Assembly (NCBI RefSeq): GCF_030818795.1
Contig: NZ_JAUTAY010000001.1
Location: 558,001 to 622,000 of the forward strand
Length of the DNA stretch: 64,000 nucleotides
From: Microbacterium sp. SORGH_AS_0862
GTDB taxonomy: Bacteria; Actinomycetota; Actinomycetes; Actinomycetales; Microbacteriaceae
Direction of reading: 5' to 3'
Below, in pieces: positions 44,606 to 57,124 of this stretch (positions are counted from its first letter, which is position 1; each line of letters begins with the position of its first letter). Below the pieces are notes generated by a model that did no database searches, had not been told where the DNA came from, and saw only the letters and a program-made list of their open reading frames with translations. The position numbers and the translations under genes were made by a program.

Positions 44606-46270
44606 TCAGTCGGCGTCGCCCTGCTGAGTGGCGAGCACCTGGACCCCGGTCGCGGTCTGCACCCAGTTCGACTGGCGCCGGACATACAGCGTTCCGTCGG
44701 CCGCGAGGATGCGCACCGCCGCCGGCGAATTGGCGCCGGAGATGGCGACCGCATCCACGGGTGCGTCGACGACGGTCGCCGCACCGCCCACGACCTGCTG
44801 CACGAAGGCCGGTGCCGCCGCATCCCCCGACACGACACCGATCGTGGTCGTGTCGAGCCACGCCAACCCGCGCGTGGGCCCATCGAGCGTCGTGAGCGAC
44901 ACCGCAGGGCCCAGGGCGCTGGGAACGCCGGCCGAGTCCCGCTCGACGCCGGCCACCACCAGCATCGAGCGACCGCCCGCGGTGAGCACGGCAGCCATCC
45001 GACTGCCGTCGCGGGAGATCTGCATCGCGTCGATGCGACTCGCCCCCCACGCGGACGGCACCTCGAGCACGGTGCCGTCCGCCCCGGTCGCACGCACGCG
45101 GGAAGGATCGGTGGCGGGGACGGTCCAGATCATGCCGAACGGGTCGATCGTGGGGGCGAGGACGCCCGCGCGCTCGTCGACGACGCGACTGGTGCCGTCG
45201 TCGGCGACCTCCGCCGCCGAACCGTCCGGAAGCAGGACGGCCGCGACGGCACGACCGACCCCGAGCTGCACGGTTCTCGGGTCTACCTCGAGGAGAGCGG
45301 GCGAGAGGCCGGGCAGCGGCGTGAGCTCGCCCGAGAGGAGATACCCGAAGCCGTCCGCGTCGCGCACCAGCGCCCGGGAGTCGACGAGAGTCGAACGCGT
45401 CGGGATCTTCGAGGCATTCACCCGGGCGCCGTCGACCTGCATCTCGACCGCGGTGACCTGGGCGGTGACCAGGCTCGCGGAGAGCTGCGTCTGCATCCGG
45501 TCCAGGGTGACCTGATCCAACCCGAGCGCCTGCTCGCTCAGCTGCGCCTGCGCGACGCCGTTGGACAACGGGACGGAGGGGACGAGCGTGACGTTGTCGG
45601 GGAAAGCGGAGACGACGGATGCGGCGAGCCAGGGCGAGGGCTCGCCGTTGACGACGGCCGCAGCGATCCGCGTCAGCGCATTCGTGGTGGGGAACCAGCG
45701 GACGTCCGGAACCAGGTAGCGCCACGTCGGATCGAAGTACATGACGTCGTACGAGCGGAACACGTTGCGGAACAGGTCCTCGTCCAGCACGATGCCGTCG
45801 GGAGCGTGCGTGATGCGCCACTCGCCGTCGGCGCCCTGGGCGAGTGCGAACGGCAGGGGGACGCTCGCTCCCTCATCCGACAGCGTGTACGTGCCGGCTT
45901 CGTCGATCGTCGCCTGCGGGGTGACATCGAGCACGATCTCGTCATCGATCTCGGCGTAGCTGCGGTCCGCGAGCACGTCCACGATCACGCCCGCCTCCGG
46001 CTTCCACTGATCGCGGTAGCCCTCCGACAGGAACTGCCGGGCCACCTGCCAGTTGTCCTGCGGTCCGGATGCGGCACGCACGAACCCGTCCACGATCTGC
46101 CTGGCCGTCGCGCCGGGTTGCGGACCGTCCGGACGGTAGATCACGTCGGGCGCGGCGGAGTCCGATCCCAGCTGAGGCCCCGGCTGCACCGTTCCGGTCG
46201 TCGGCAGGCCGGCGCACGCCGTCAGCACGAGCGCGAGAGCCGCCAGCAGAGCGATGAGGATCCGTCTCAT
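44606..46270 (-). CDS. lpqB: Lipoprotein LpqB, partner of MtrAB
   Basis: A 554-aa exported lipoprotein. The signal peptide MRRILIALLAALALVLTACAG ends in the lipobox LTAC, giving an acylated Cys at about residue 19. A GerMN domain follows (about 170-300) and then a beta-propeller-like C-terminal domain (LpqB_beta_propel; repeats such as GMIWTVPATDPSRV). In mycobacteria LpqB modulates the MtrB sensor. The ATG overlaps the mtrB stop by 4 nt. Confidence 0.93.
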   Translation of the reverse strand: MRRILIALLAALALVLTACAGLPTTGTVQPGPQLGSDSAAPDVIYRPDGPQPGATARQIVDGFVRAASGPQDNWQVARQFLSEGYRDQWKPEAGVIVDVLADRSYAEIDDEIVLDVTPQATIDEAGTYTLSDEGASVPLPFALAQGADGEWRITHAPDGIVLDEDLFRNVFRSYDVMYFDPTWRYLVPDVRWFPTTNALTRIAAAVVNGEPSPWLAASVVSAFPDNVTLVPSVPLSNGVAQAQLSEQALGLDQVTLDRMQTQLSASLVTAQVTAVEMQVDGARVNASKIPTRSTLVDSRALVRDADGFGYLLSGELTPLPGLSPALLEVDPRTVQLGVGRAVAAVLLPDGSAAEVADDGTSRVVDERAGVLAPTIDPFGMIWTVPATDPSRVRATGADGTVLEVPSAWGASRIDAMQISRDGSRMAAVLTAGGRSMLVVAGVERDSAGVPSALGPAVSLTTLDGPTRGLAWLDTTTIGVVSGDAAAPAFVQQVVGGAATVVDAPVDAVAISGANSPAAVRILAADGTLYVRRQSNWVQTATGVQVLATQQGDAD

Positions 46271-47949
46271 GTGGACTCCTTGCCTCGCAGCGCGCTGTCG
46301 ACGTCGATCGGTTGCGTGAGCCCGAGGTCGTCGAGGCCGTCGCCCTCCGGCGCGAGCGACAGGGGCGAAGAGGCCGGCTCTGCGCCGGCGCGGCGCGGCA
46401 GGGTCAGCACGAAGTTGGTGCCGAGTCCGAGCGACGACCAGACGCCGAGCGTTCCGCCGTGCAGGCGGGTGTCGCCCAGCGCGATGGCCAGACCGAGTCC
46501 CGTTCCCCCGATCGTGCGCTTGCGCGACGGGTCGGCGCGCCAGAAACGGTCGAAGACGCGCTCCTGGTCTTCGGGCCGCATGCCCATCCCGTAGTCGCGC
46601 ACACCCACCGCGACCGCATCCTGATCCGAGTCCACGGTCACGACGATGGGCCGGCCCTCACCGTGCTCGATCGCGTTGCCCAGGAGGTTGCGCACGATCC
46701 TTCGCACCCGGCGAGGGTCCATCTCGACGGGCGAGTAACCGCCCGGCGCCACGAGGCGCACGTCGCTGCCGTGCTGTTCGGCGAGCTGATGCATCTGGGC
46801 GACGACGTCCTCGGCGAGATGCGCGAGGCTCGTGGGCTCGAGTTCGAGCTGCACCGATCCGGCGTCGTAGCGGCTGATCTCCAGCAGGTCGGTGAGCAGC
46901 GTCTCGAATCGCTGCACCTGCGCGTGCAGCAGTTCGGCGGCCCGCGTGCTCACCGGATCGAAGGCCTCCCGATGGTCGTTGAGCACGTCGGCGGCGAGAC
47001 GGATGGTGGTCAACGGCGTGCGCAGCTCATGGGAGACGTCCGAGACGAAGCGCTGTTGCACGAGCGAGAGCTCCGCGAGCTCCTTGATCTGCGCCTGGAT
47101 GCTGTCGGCCATCGCGTTGAAGGAACGACCGAGCGTGGCGATCTCGTCCTCGCCGTGCACGTCCAGTCTCACGTCGAGTCGACCCGCCGCGAGCTCCGCC
47201 GACGTGTGCGCCGCCTCGCCGATCGGCACCGTCACCGACCGCAGGACGAACCACGAGATCCCCGCGATGATCGCGATGAGGGCCAGCCCCACGAGCCAGA
47301 GGGTCCCCTGCACGAAGCCGAGCGTCTGATCGGCCGCGGCCAGATCGTAGGCGATGTAGAGCTCGTACGCGCCGACGCCCGCGACGTTCAGCTGCTGTCC
47401 CACCGCGATCCCGGGCACCACGCGCCCCGACGCGTCGGTGAGGGCGATCGACTGCCACCACTGCACGTCGGCGTCCGAGCGCACCTTGTCGCGCAACGCG
47501 TCCGTGATCTGGCCGTCCCAGTTGCCGCCGCCGAGCGCGAAGTCCTGCGGCGCGGTGGCCGAGGGGGTCTGGTCGACGCGGAACATCGCGACCAGATCGG
47601 AGTCGGATTGACGCCCGAGGCTGGCCATGACGCTGTCGACGACGTTGCGCACCTGGGCGCTGTCGCCCTGCAGCGCCGAGTCCAGGGTGGCCTGCGCCGC
47701 GGTCGTGGCGCGGCGTGCATCACCCAGGACCTGATCGCGGCGCGACTGGAACAGGTCGTTCTGGATCGCCAGCGCCATCCAGACGCACGCCACGAGGATC
47801 GCCAGCGTCGACAGCGCGATCGTGAGCACGAGCGTGCGGAAGCGCAGTGAGCGCTGCCACGACCCCAGCACCCGCGACGGCCATGTGCGCCAGGCGCGCA
47901 GCTCGCGCCGCAGGCGGACTGCCGGCCGGGGGGCGGTCGCGGCGGACAT
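46267..47949 (-). CDS. mtrB: Sensor histidine kinase MtrB
   Basis: A 560-aa membrane kinase for cell division and envelope control. TM1 about residues 40-65, an extracytoplasmic domain of about 150 residues, TM2 (TLWLVGLALIAIIAGISWFV), HAMP, HisKA with FVSDVSHELRTPLTTIRLA (phospho-His) and HATPase with NLLGNAIEHGEGRPI, DYGMGM and GGTGLGLAIA. ATG 47949 is only 2 nt after the mtrA stop; an in-frame extension upstream runs into mtrA and is not used. lpqB follows by overlap. Confidence 0.93.
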   Translation of the reverse strand: MSAATAPRPAVRLRRELRAWRTWPSRVLGSWQRSLRFRTLVLTIALSTLAILVACVWMALAIQNDLFQSRRDQVLGDARRATTAAQATLDSALQGDSAQVRNVVDSVMASLGRQSDSDLVAMFRVDQTPSATAPQDFALGGGNWDGQITDALRDKVRSDADVQWWQSIALTDASGRVVPGIAVGQQLNVAGVGAYELYIAYDLAAADQTLGFVQGTLWLVGLALIAIIAGISWFVLRSVTVPIGEAAHTSAELAAGRLDVRLDVHGEDEIATLGRSFNAMADSIQAQIKELAELSLVQQRFVSDVSHELRTPLTTIRLAADVLNDHREAFDPVSTRAAELLHAQVQRFETLLTDLLEISRYDAGSVQLELEPTSLAHLAEDVVAQMHQLAEQHGSDVRLVAPGGYSPVEMDPRRVRRIVRNLLGNAIEHGEGRPIVVTVDSDQDAVAVGVRDYGMGMRPEDQERVFDRFWRADPSRKRTIGGTGLGLAIALGDTRLHGGTLGVWSSLGLGTNFVLTLPRRAGAEPASSPLSLAPEGDGLDDLGLTQPIDVDSALRGKEST

Positions 47950-47951
47950 CC

Positions 47952-48632
47952 TCAGCTCGCGGCGCCGGCGCGGTATCCGACGCCGCGCACCGTCGTGACG
48001 ATCTTGGGGTTGTCCGGGTCGAGCTCGACCTTCGCACGCAACCGCTGGACGTGCACGTTCACGAGGCGCGTGTCCGCCTTGTAGTGGTAGCCCCACACCT
48101 GCTCCAGGAGCATCTCGCGCGAGAAGACCTGCTGCGGCTTCGAGGCGAGCGCGACGAGCAGCTCGAACTCCAGCGGCGTCAGCGGGATGGGCGTCGATCC
48201 TCGGCGCACCTCGTGGGCAGCCACGTCCACTGTCAGGTCGCCGATGCGCAGGCTCTCCCCCGCATCCGTCGCGGCCGGACGCAGGCGCGTGCGGATGCGG
48301 GCGACCAGCTCCTTGGGATTGAAGGGCTTGACGATGTAGTCGTCGGCACCCGATTCCAGTCCCGCGACGACGTCTGCGGTGTCGGTACGCGCTGTCAGCA
48401 TGATGATCGGGACGCCGGACTCCGCACGCAGGCGCGTGCAGATCTCGATGCCGTCCATGCCCGGCAGCATCAGATCGAGCAGCACCAGGTCGGGCCGCTC
48501 GGCACGGAAGGCCTCGACCGCCTGCGCGCCGTCGGCGCAGAACACCGTCTCGAAGCCCTCGGTGTCCAGCACGATCCCGATCATCTCGGCCAGGGCCGTG
48601 TCGTCGTCGACCACGAGAATGCGTGATGTCAT
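47952..48632 (-). CDS. mtrA: Response regulator MtrA
   Basis: A 226-aa OmpR-type regulator. Receiver domain with acidic pair VVDDDTALAE, phospho-acceptor Asp in LVLLDLMLPGMDG (about residue 53), Thr in MLTARTDTA and Lys in YIVKPFNPKE; C-terminal winged helix (about 135-226: LTPLEFELLVALASKPQQVF, VNVHVQRLRAKVE). Essential in mycobacteria, it governs cell wall and DNA replication genes. ATG 48632 has AAGGAAG 9 nt upstream. First gene of mtrA-mtrB-lpqB. Confidence 0.95.
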   Translation of the reverse strand: MTSRILVVDDDTALAEMIGIVLDTEGFETVFCADGAQAVEAFRAERPDLVLLDLMLPGMDGIEICTRLRAESGVPIIMLTARTDTADVVAGLESGADDYIVKPFNPKELVARIRTRLRPAATDAGESLRIGDLTVDVAAHEVRRGSTPIPLTPLEFELLVALASKPQQVFSREMLLEQVWGYHYKADTRLVNVHVQRLRAKVELDPDNPKIVTTVRGVGYRAGAAS

Positions 48633-48781
48633 GAAACGCGTTCTTCCTTTGCGTCCGCTCGGCGGCCGGGTTCCACCGATGCCCCCGTGCGCCCCTTCAG
48701 AGTAGTCCACACGGCGGCCGGGGCCCACGAGCGGCCGCCCAGGTGTGTCACGATGAAGACGATGACGACCGCGAGGAGATC

Positions 48782-50068
48782 ATGACGACGGCGCAACCCG
48801 GATGGACGCCCGCTCCACGCGCGGGAATCGTTCCGCTGCATCCGCTCACGTTCGGAACCGTGCTGGGGCGCTCGTTCGTCGCCCTGCGGCAGAACCCTCG
48901 CGTGCTGCTGGGGTTCGCGCTGGGCATGCAGATGGCGACGTATCTCGTGCTGCTGGTCGCCGTCGGAGGCATCGCTTTCGCCAGTTTCTCGCGCCTGGCG
49001 ACCGTGCCGGTGTCGAGCCCCGACTATCTCGACCTGTTCGCGGGGGCGACGGCGATCACCGTGATCTCCAGCCTCGTGCTCGGCATCGCGAGCTCCGCGC
49101 TGACGGTCATCGTCCAGGGTGTGGTCGTGGCGGACGTGGCACACGGCGTCGTCGCGGAGAAGCTGACGGTCGGCGCCCTGTGGCGGCGGATCCGGCCCGC
49201 GTTCTGGCGCCTGTTCGGCTACACCCTGCTGTCTTCGGGCGCCGTGCTCGTCGCCGTGGCGGTCCTGGCCGCCGCCGCCTTCGCGCTCGGCCTGCTCGCC
49301 CTGGCCGCGGGAATCGTCGCCGCGGTCCTGTTCTTCCTCGCCGCCATCCCGCTTTCTCTCTGGCTGACGACGCGACTGTTCCTCGTGACGCCGATCCTGG
49401 TCCTCGAGGGTTCCGGTGTCTTCGCGGCCATCGCCCGGTCCTGGCGCCTCACCCGGGGCCGATTCTGGCGCACCCTCGCGACGTGGCTCGTCATCATGGT
49501 CGGCTTCTACGTCATCACGCAGATCATCGGCGTGCCGCTGAACCTCTTCAGCGGCATGTTCATCGGCGTCCTCTCCCCCACGGGCGACCCCGACGTCGCC
49601 GGTTTCATCGGCATCTTCCTCCTCGGCCTCGTCATCCAGATACTGACTCTGCTGGTGCAGTCGATCGCGCTCGTGGTGAACGCCACAGCGGCGTGTCTCG
49701 TGTACGTCGACGCCCGAATGCGCACCGAGGGCCTCGATCTCGATCTGCAGTCCTACGTCGATCAGCGCCAGATGGGCGCGGGCGTCGCCGATCCCTACCG
49801 TTGGCACATCGGCCGGACCGCGGCACCGCAGCCCGCCTCCTGGCCGCCGCAGCCCGCCCCGTGGCCGGGCGCCTACCCGGCTCCCGAGGCATCCGGCTAT
49901 GGCGCGCCGCCCGCGTACACGTCGCCCGCATACACGCCGCCCGAGCCCGACGCATCCGCACCGCCGACCGGCTCGACGCAGCCCGCCGCGGATCGACCTG
50001 CGGACGAGCCGACGACGCCTCCGGCGACCGACTGGGCTCCGCCGCAGGCGGGTCCGGAACGGCGGTGA
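48782..50068 (+). CDS. Membrane protein with GPDPase-type membrane domain and proline-rich tail
   Basis: A 428-aa protein with about six to eight hydrophobic helices (residues 30-320), matching the glycerophosphodiester-phosphodiesterase membrane domain, without the catalytic GDPD domain. The C-terminal about 100 residues are Pro/Ala/Tyr-rich (PPAYTSPAYTPPEPD), likely cytoplasmic and disordered. ATG 48782 follows GAGGAG by 3 nt. First gene of the five-gene overlapped cluster leading to MoxR and DUF58; divergent from mtrA. Role unknown, probably scaffolding or envelope related. Confidence 0.8.
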   Translation: MTTAQPGWTPAPRAGIVPLHPLTFGTVLGRSFVALRQNPRVLLGFALGMQMATYLVLLVAVGGIAFASFSRLATVPVSSPDYLDLFAGATAITVISSLVLGIASSALTVIVQGVVVADVAHGVVAEKLTVGALWRRIRPAFWRLFGYTLLSSGAVLVAVAVLAAAAFALGLLALAAGIVAAVLFFLAAIPLSLWLTTRLFLVTPILVLEGSGVFAAIARSWRLTRGRFWRTLATWLVIMVGFYVITQIIGVPLNLFSGMFIGVLSPTGDPDVAGFIGIFLLGLVIQILTLLVQSIALVVNATAACLVYVDARMRTEGLDLDLQSYVDQRQMGAGVADPYRWHIGRTAAPQPASWPPQPAPWPGAYPAPEASGYGAPPAYTSPAYTPPEPDASAPPTGSTQPAADRPADEPTTPPATDWAPPQAGPERR

Positions 50069-50700
50069 TCCTCGCCGCGGCCGCGCCGTTGATTCCCGAC
50101 GGCGACGAGGCCAGACGTCTCGCCGAGAGGGAGCTCGCGGATCCGAGCTATCGAGCGGCGGAGCCGACCCCCTTCGACCGCATCGCGCGAGCGATCGGTG
50201 ACGGCATCGCCAAGCTGTTCACCGGCGACGTGGATGCGGCGTGGGCCCCCTTGGCCGCCGTCGGCGCGCTGCTGCTGGTCGTGCTCCTCGTGGTGCTGGC
50301 CGTTCTCATCTGGGGCCGCCCGCGCTCCCGAGGCCTCGTCCGCTCAGTCCGCGGCGAGCTCTTCGGCGACGACGTGGGCGCCGGGTCCGGCGAGTTGCGG
50401 CGCACCGCAGCGGCTTTCGCCGATCGAGGCGACTGGGAGGCGGCGACCGTGGCCGCCGTGCGTGCCCTGGCGCGCGGGCTCGAGGAGCGGCAGCACGTCA
50501 CGGTGGCTCCCGGTGCCACGGTGACCTCCTTCGCACGGTCCGCGGGCGCGGTGTTCCCCGACGAAGCCTCCTCGCTCATCGAGGCGGCGCACGACTTCGA
50601 TGACGTCCGCTACCTCCGCCGACCGGGAAGCCGCGAAGCCTACGAACGTGTCCGCGACCTGGACGATCGGCTGTCCCGCGCGCCGGTGACGCACCGATGA
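50065..50700 (+). CDS. DUF4129-domain membrane protein
   Basis: A 211-aa protein with one central hydrophobic helix (LAAVGALLLVVLLVVLAVLIW) and the DUF4129 core (RRTAAAFADRGDWEAATVAAVRALARGLEERQ). DUF4129 proteins accompany MoxR and DUF58 genes and may link protease/AAA complexes to the membrane. GTG 50065 overlaps the previous stop (GTGA). The DUF4350 gene starts at an ATGA overlap 3 nt before its stop codon ends. Confidence 0.82.
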   Translation: MILAAAAPLIPDGDEARRLAERELADPSYRAAEPTPFDRIARAIGDGIAKLFTGDVDAAWAPLAAVGALLLVVLLVVLAVLIWGRPRSRGLVRSVRGELFGDDVGAGSGELRRTAAAFADRGDWEAATVAAVRALARGLEERQHVTVAPGATVTSFARSAGAVFPDEASSLIEAAHDFDDVRYLRRPGSREAYERVRDLDDRLSRAPVTHR

Positions 50701-51835
50701 GCGGGCGCCCTCGCCTCGCCCGCGCGCGCACGTGGGCCGTGATCGGCGCGGTCATCGTGGTCGTCGGCATCATCGGCGCGGTGATCTCCGCGAACATGCG
50801 CTTCAGCGCATACGACAGATTCGACCCGGACGACCCCGGTCCCGACGGGATGCGCGCCCTCGCCCGCATCCTCTCCGATCAGGGCATCGATGTCATCGTG
50901 ACGCGGGACGTCGCCTCCGCGGAGGCTGCTCTCGGCGAGGGAGAGAACACGCTCGTCCTGCCCGACTCGCCCCTGCTGTCGGATGCGCAGCTGACCGCAC
51001 TGGCGCAACGCGCGGACGCGGTGGTCGTGTCCGACCCGCGTGCGCGCTCGATCCGGCTGCTCTTCGACGGCCGGATCCAGGGATACGGCACCGCCGCCCC
51101 CGTCGCACCTGACTGCGACCTGCCGGTGGCGCAGCGCGCGGGAGACGTCAGCGTCGGCGCGACCTTCACGGCTCCGGATGCGGTCGGCTGCTACCCGGTC
51201 GACGACGCGTTCGGGCTGCTCTGGCAGCAGCGAGGGGACGCGACGCGCGCCGCCGTGGACGGATCGGTCGTCTTCACGAACGAGCACCTCGCCTCCGATG
51301 GGAATGCGGCTCTGGCGCTGGGCCTGCTGGGCGCGCACGATCGCCTGGTGTGGCTCGTGCCCGCGCTCGCGGCCGGTTCCGGCACGACGGGCGCGACGCT
51401 GGGCGAGCTGACCCCGCCGTGGGTGACGCCGGCGATCGTCCTGCTCGGCGCGACGGCTCTGGCGGCCGCGATCTGGCGCGGCCGGCGGTTCGGCCCCCTC
51501 GTCCGCGAGCGACTCCCGGTCACGGTGCGCGCCGGCGAGACCACGCGCGGGCTCGGCCGGCTCTATGCTCGTGCCGGCGCGCGCGATCATGCCGCGGCGC
51601 TCCTGCGCGAGCGCGCCCGCGAGCGCGCCGCCACCGCGCTGTCCGTGCCCCGCAGCGCCGACATCACGGCCATCGCGGATGCCGTCGCCGCCGCCACCGG
51701 CATCCCCCCGGCTCGCAGCCGCGCTCTGCTCGGCGACGGCCCCGTCCCCGACGACCGCGCGCTCGCCCGCCTGGCCGCAGATCTCCGCGCCCTCGAGGCG
51801 CGAGTGACCCCCTCCCGCCCGCGAAAGGAATCGCA

Positions 51836-51839
<4 letters not shown>
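50697..51839 (+). CDS. DUF4350-domain membrane protein
   Basis: A 380-aa protein: N-terminal helix (WAVIGAVIVVVGIIGAVIS), DUF4350 region from about 40 to 190 (FDPDDPGPDGMRALARILSDQ; TLVLPDSPLLSDAQL), a second helix near 245-262 and a cytoplasmic C-terminal part rich in Arg/Ala. Location between DUF4129 and MoxR is conserved in Actinobacteria (Rv3692-Rv3695-like cluster). ATGA overlaps on both sides: start 50697 with DUF4129 and stop with moxR. Confidence 0.82.
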
Positions 51840-52795
<956 letters not shown>

Positions 52796-52796
52796 C

Positions 52797-54104
52797 GTGT
52801 TCGTCACCGGCCGTCTTCCGATCGTCGTCGCCGGCGGTCTCATCCCGTTGGTGCTGCTGTCCGCGGCGGGGATACCGGCGTGGGCGGTGTTCGGCGCCTG
52901 GCTCCTCCTCGTCATCGCGGCGGTCGCGGTCGACACCGCGCTCGCGCCGCGCCCCGCCGACCTGCGCGTCGCGCGGACCCTGCCCGCGCGCGCCCGGCGC
53001 GGCAAGGTCGCGCTGAGCGAGCTGCGCCTGACGAACACCGCCCGCCGCCGGATGCGCGGATGGGTCAGGGACGCCTGGCAACCGACCGCAGGGGCTCCCG
53101 CGGCTCGCGCACGCATCGATGTCCCGTCCGGGCAGACGATCACGCTCCGCGCGTCGCTCATGCCGCGCCGACGCGGTGAGCTCACGACCGACTTCGTCGT
53201 CGTGCGCGCGCTCGGCCCGCTCGGCCTCGCCGGACGCCAGCAGCGCATCGACGCCCGCGGGGTGCTGCGTGTCCTGCCGCCGTTCTCTTCGCGCCGCCAT
53301 CTGCCCTCCCGCCTGGCACGCCTGCGGGAGCTCGACGGCGAGACCAGCGTCCAGGTGCGCGGCCGGGGCACGGAGTTCGACAGCCTGCGCGAGTACGTCC
53401 GCGGCGACGACGTCCGTGCGATCGACTGGCGCGCCACGGCGCGCTCAGCCACGACGATGCTTCGTACCTGGCGGCCGGAGCGCGACCGGCACATCGTCGT
53501 GGTGATCGACACCGGGCGCACCGCCGCGACCCGCGTCGACGACGGGGTGAGGCTCGACGCCGCCATGGAGGCCACGCTGCTGCTGGGCGCGCTGGCCGCC
53601 CGTGCCGGCGACCACGTGCACCTCGTGATGATGGACCGCCTCGTGCGGGCCCGGGTGAGCGGCGTCGACGGCGCGGCACTCGTCCCCGCGCTGGTGGACG
53701 CCATGGCGCCGGTGGAGGCGCAGCTGATCGACACGGACTGGAGCGAGGTCGCGTCCCTGGTGCGCCGGCTGACCGCGCGCCCGGCGCTCGTGGTGCTGCT
53801 GACGGCGCAGGACGACCCCGCCGCGGCGCGTGGCTTCCTCGCCGCGCTGCCCACGCTGACGGCACGATCGCGGGTGCTCGTGGCTTCCGCATCCACCGTC
53901 GGCGACACCGACGACGAGACCGCGATGACGGATGCGGACGCCGCCTACACCTGGGCGGCGGCGGAGCATGCGCGTCAGGGCGGCGAGCGCGTCGGCGCGG
54001 CGATCGGACGCGCGGGCGCCGTCGCCGTCACGGCGGATGCCGCATCCCTCCCGCCGCGCGTCGCCGACCACTACCTCGCGCTCAAGCTGCGCGGCCTGCT
54101 CTGA
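52797..54104 (+). CDS. DUF58 (vWA-like) protein
   Basis: A 435-aa protein: two N-terminal hydrophobic segments (IVVAGGLIPLVLLSAAGIPA, AVFGAWLLLVIAAVAV), a beta-sandwich linker region, and the DUF58 core GRGTEFDSLREYVRGDDVR, IDWRATARS, then a vWA-like MIDAS segment VVVIDTGRTAAT. Substrate of MoxR in current models. GTG 52797 follows the moxR stop by 1 nt. Last gene of the overlapped operon; palindromic repeats and a hairpin shared with katG follow. Confidence 0.9.
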   Translation: MFVTGRLPIVVAGGLIPLVLLSAAGIPAWAVFGAWLLLVIAAVAVDTALAPRPADLRVARTLPARARRGKVALSELRLTNTARRRMRGWVRDAWQPTAGAPAARARIDVPSGQTITLRASLMPRRRGELTTDFVVVRALGPLGLAGRQQRIDARGVLRVLPPFSSRRHLPSRLARLRELDGETSVQVRGRGTEFDSLREYVRGDDVRAIDWRATARSATTMLRTWRPERDRHIVVVIDTGRTAATRVDDGVRLDAAMEATLLLGALAARAGDHVHLVMMDRLVRARVSGVDGAALVPALVDAMAPVEAQLIDTDWSEVASLVRRLTARPALVVLLTAQDDPAAARGFLAALPTLTARSRVLVASASTVGDTDDETAMTDADAAYTWAAAEHARQGGERVGAAIGRAGAVAVTADAASLPPRVADHYLALKLRGLL

Positions 54105-54159
54105 CCCTCGCGCACGCAGATCGCCCCCGGGCCGCTGCCGGCCGAGTGCGCGCTCCCCC

Positions 54160-54277
54160 TTCCCCTGTCACAGATCGACGCGGAACGCGCGATCTGTGAC
54201 AGGGGAACGGTCCGTACCCTCACTCGCCTGCCGCAGATCGACGCGGAAGGCGCGATCTGTGACAGGGGAAAAGTCCG
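54160..54277. repeat. Tandem palindromic repeat, period 63 bp
   Basis: Copy 1 spans 54171-54214 and copy 2 54234-54277; 40 of 44 positions agree by eye. Copy 1 is the core of a perfect dyad: 54160-54177 (TTCCCCTGTCACAGATCG) pairs with 54190-54207, with an inner CGCG/CGCG stem. The second copy keeps its right half, with CAGATCG / CGATCTG still complementary. No coding frame fits. Resembles a REP/PU-type or regulator-binding repeat. Confidence 0.75.
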
Positions 54278-54295
54278 CGCCGGCGCGCCGCACCG

Positions 54296-54344
54296 CGAAC
54301 GAGGAACGCCCCTCCGCACGCGGCGGAGGGGCGTTCCTCGTTCG
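54296..54344. terminator. Perfect 21-bp stem terminator at the 3' ends of katG and the DUF58 operon
   Basis: Arms 54296-54316 and 54324-54344 are exact complements (CGAACGAGGAACGCCCCTCCG and its reverse complement) with a 7-nt loop. It ends 2 nt before the katG stop, so it can stop both convergent transcripts. Confidence 0.85.
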
Positions 54345-54346
54345 GG

Positions 54347-57041
<2,695 letters not shown>

Positions 57042-57059
57042 TCCCGCATCCTGTCATTG

Positions 57060-57076
57060 TTTTGATCTATTCAAAA
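57060..57076. promoter_or_regulatory. AT-rich dyad, candidate FurA operator
   Basis: TTTTGATCTATTCAAAA: TTTTGA (57060-57065) and TCAAAA (57071-57076) are complementary around CTATT. In this high-GC genome such an AT island 19 nt upstream of furA is exceptional. Its position over the furA promoter fits autorepression. Confidence 0.6.
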
Positions 57077-57124
57077 ATACGACACGCCCACGCGCGGATG
57101 AACGATCGCTGAACCCGTCCGGTG

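Noticed and set aside
54160..54277. CRISPR array
   Set aside because: Only two repeats, with a palindromic rather than unique spacer structure, and no cas genes.
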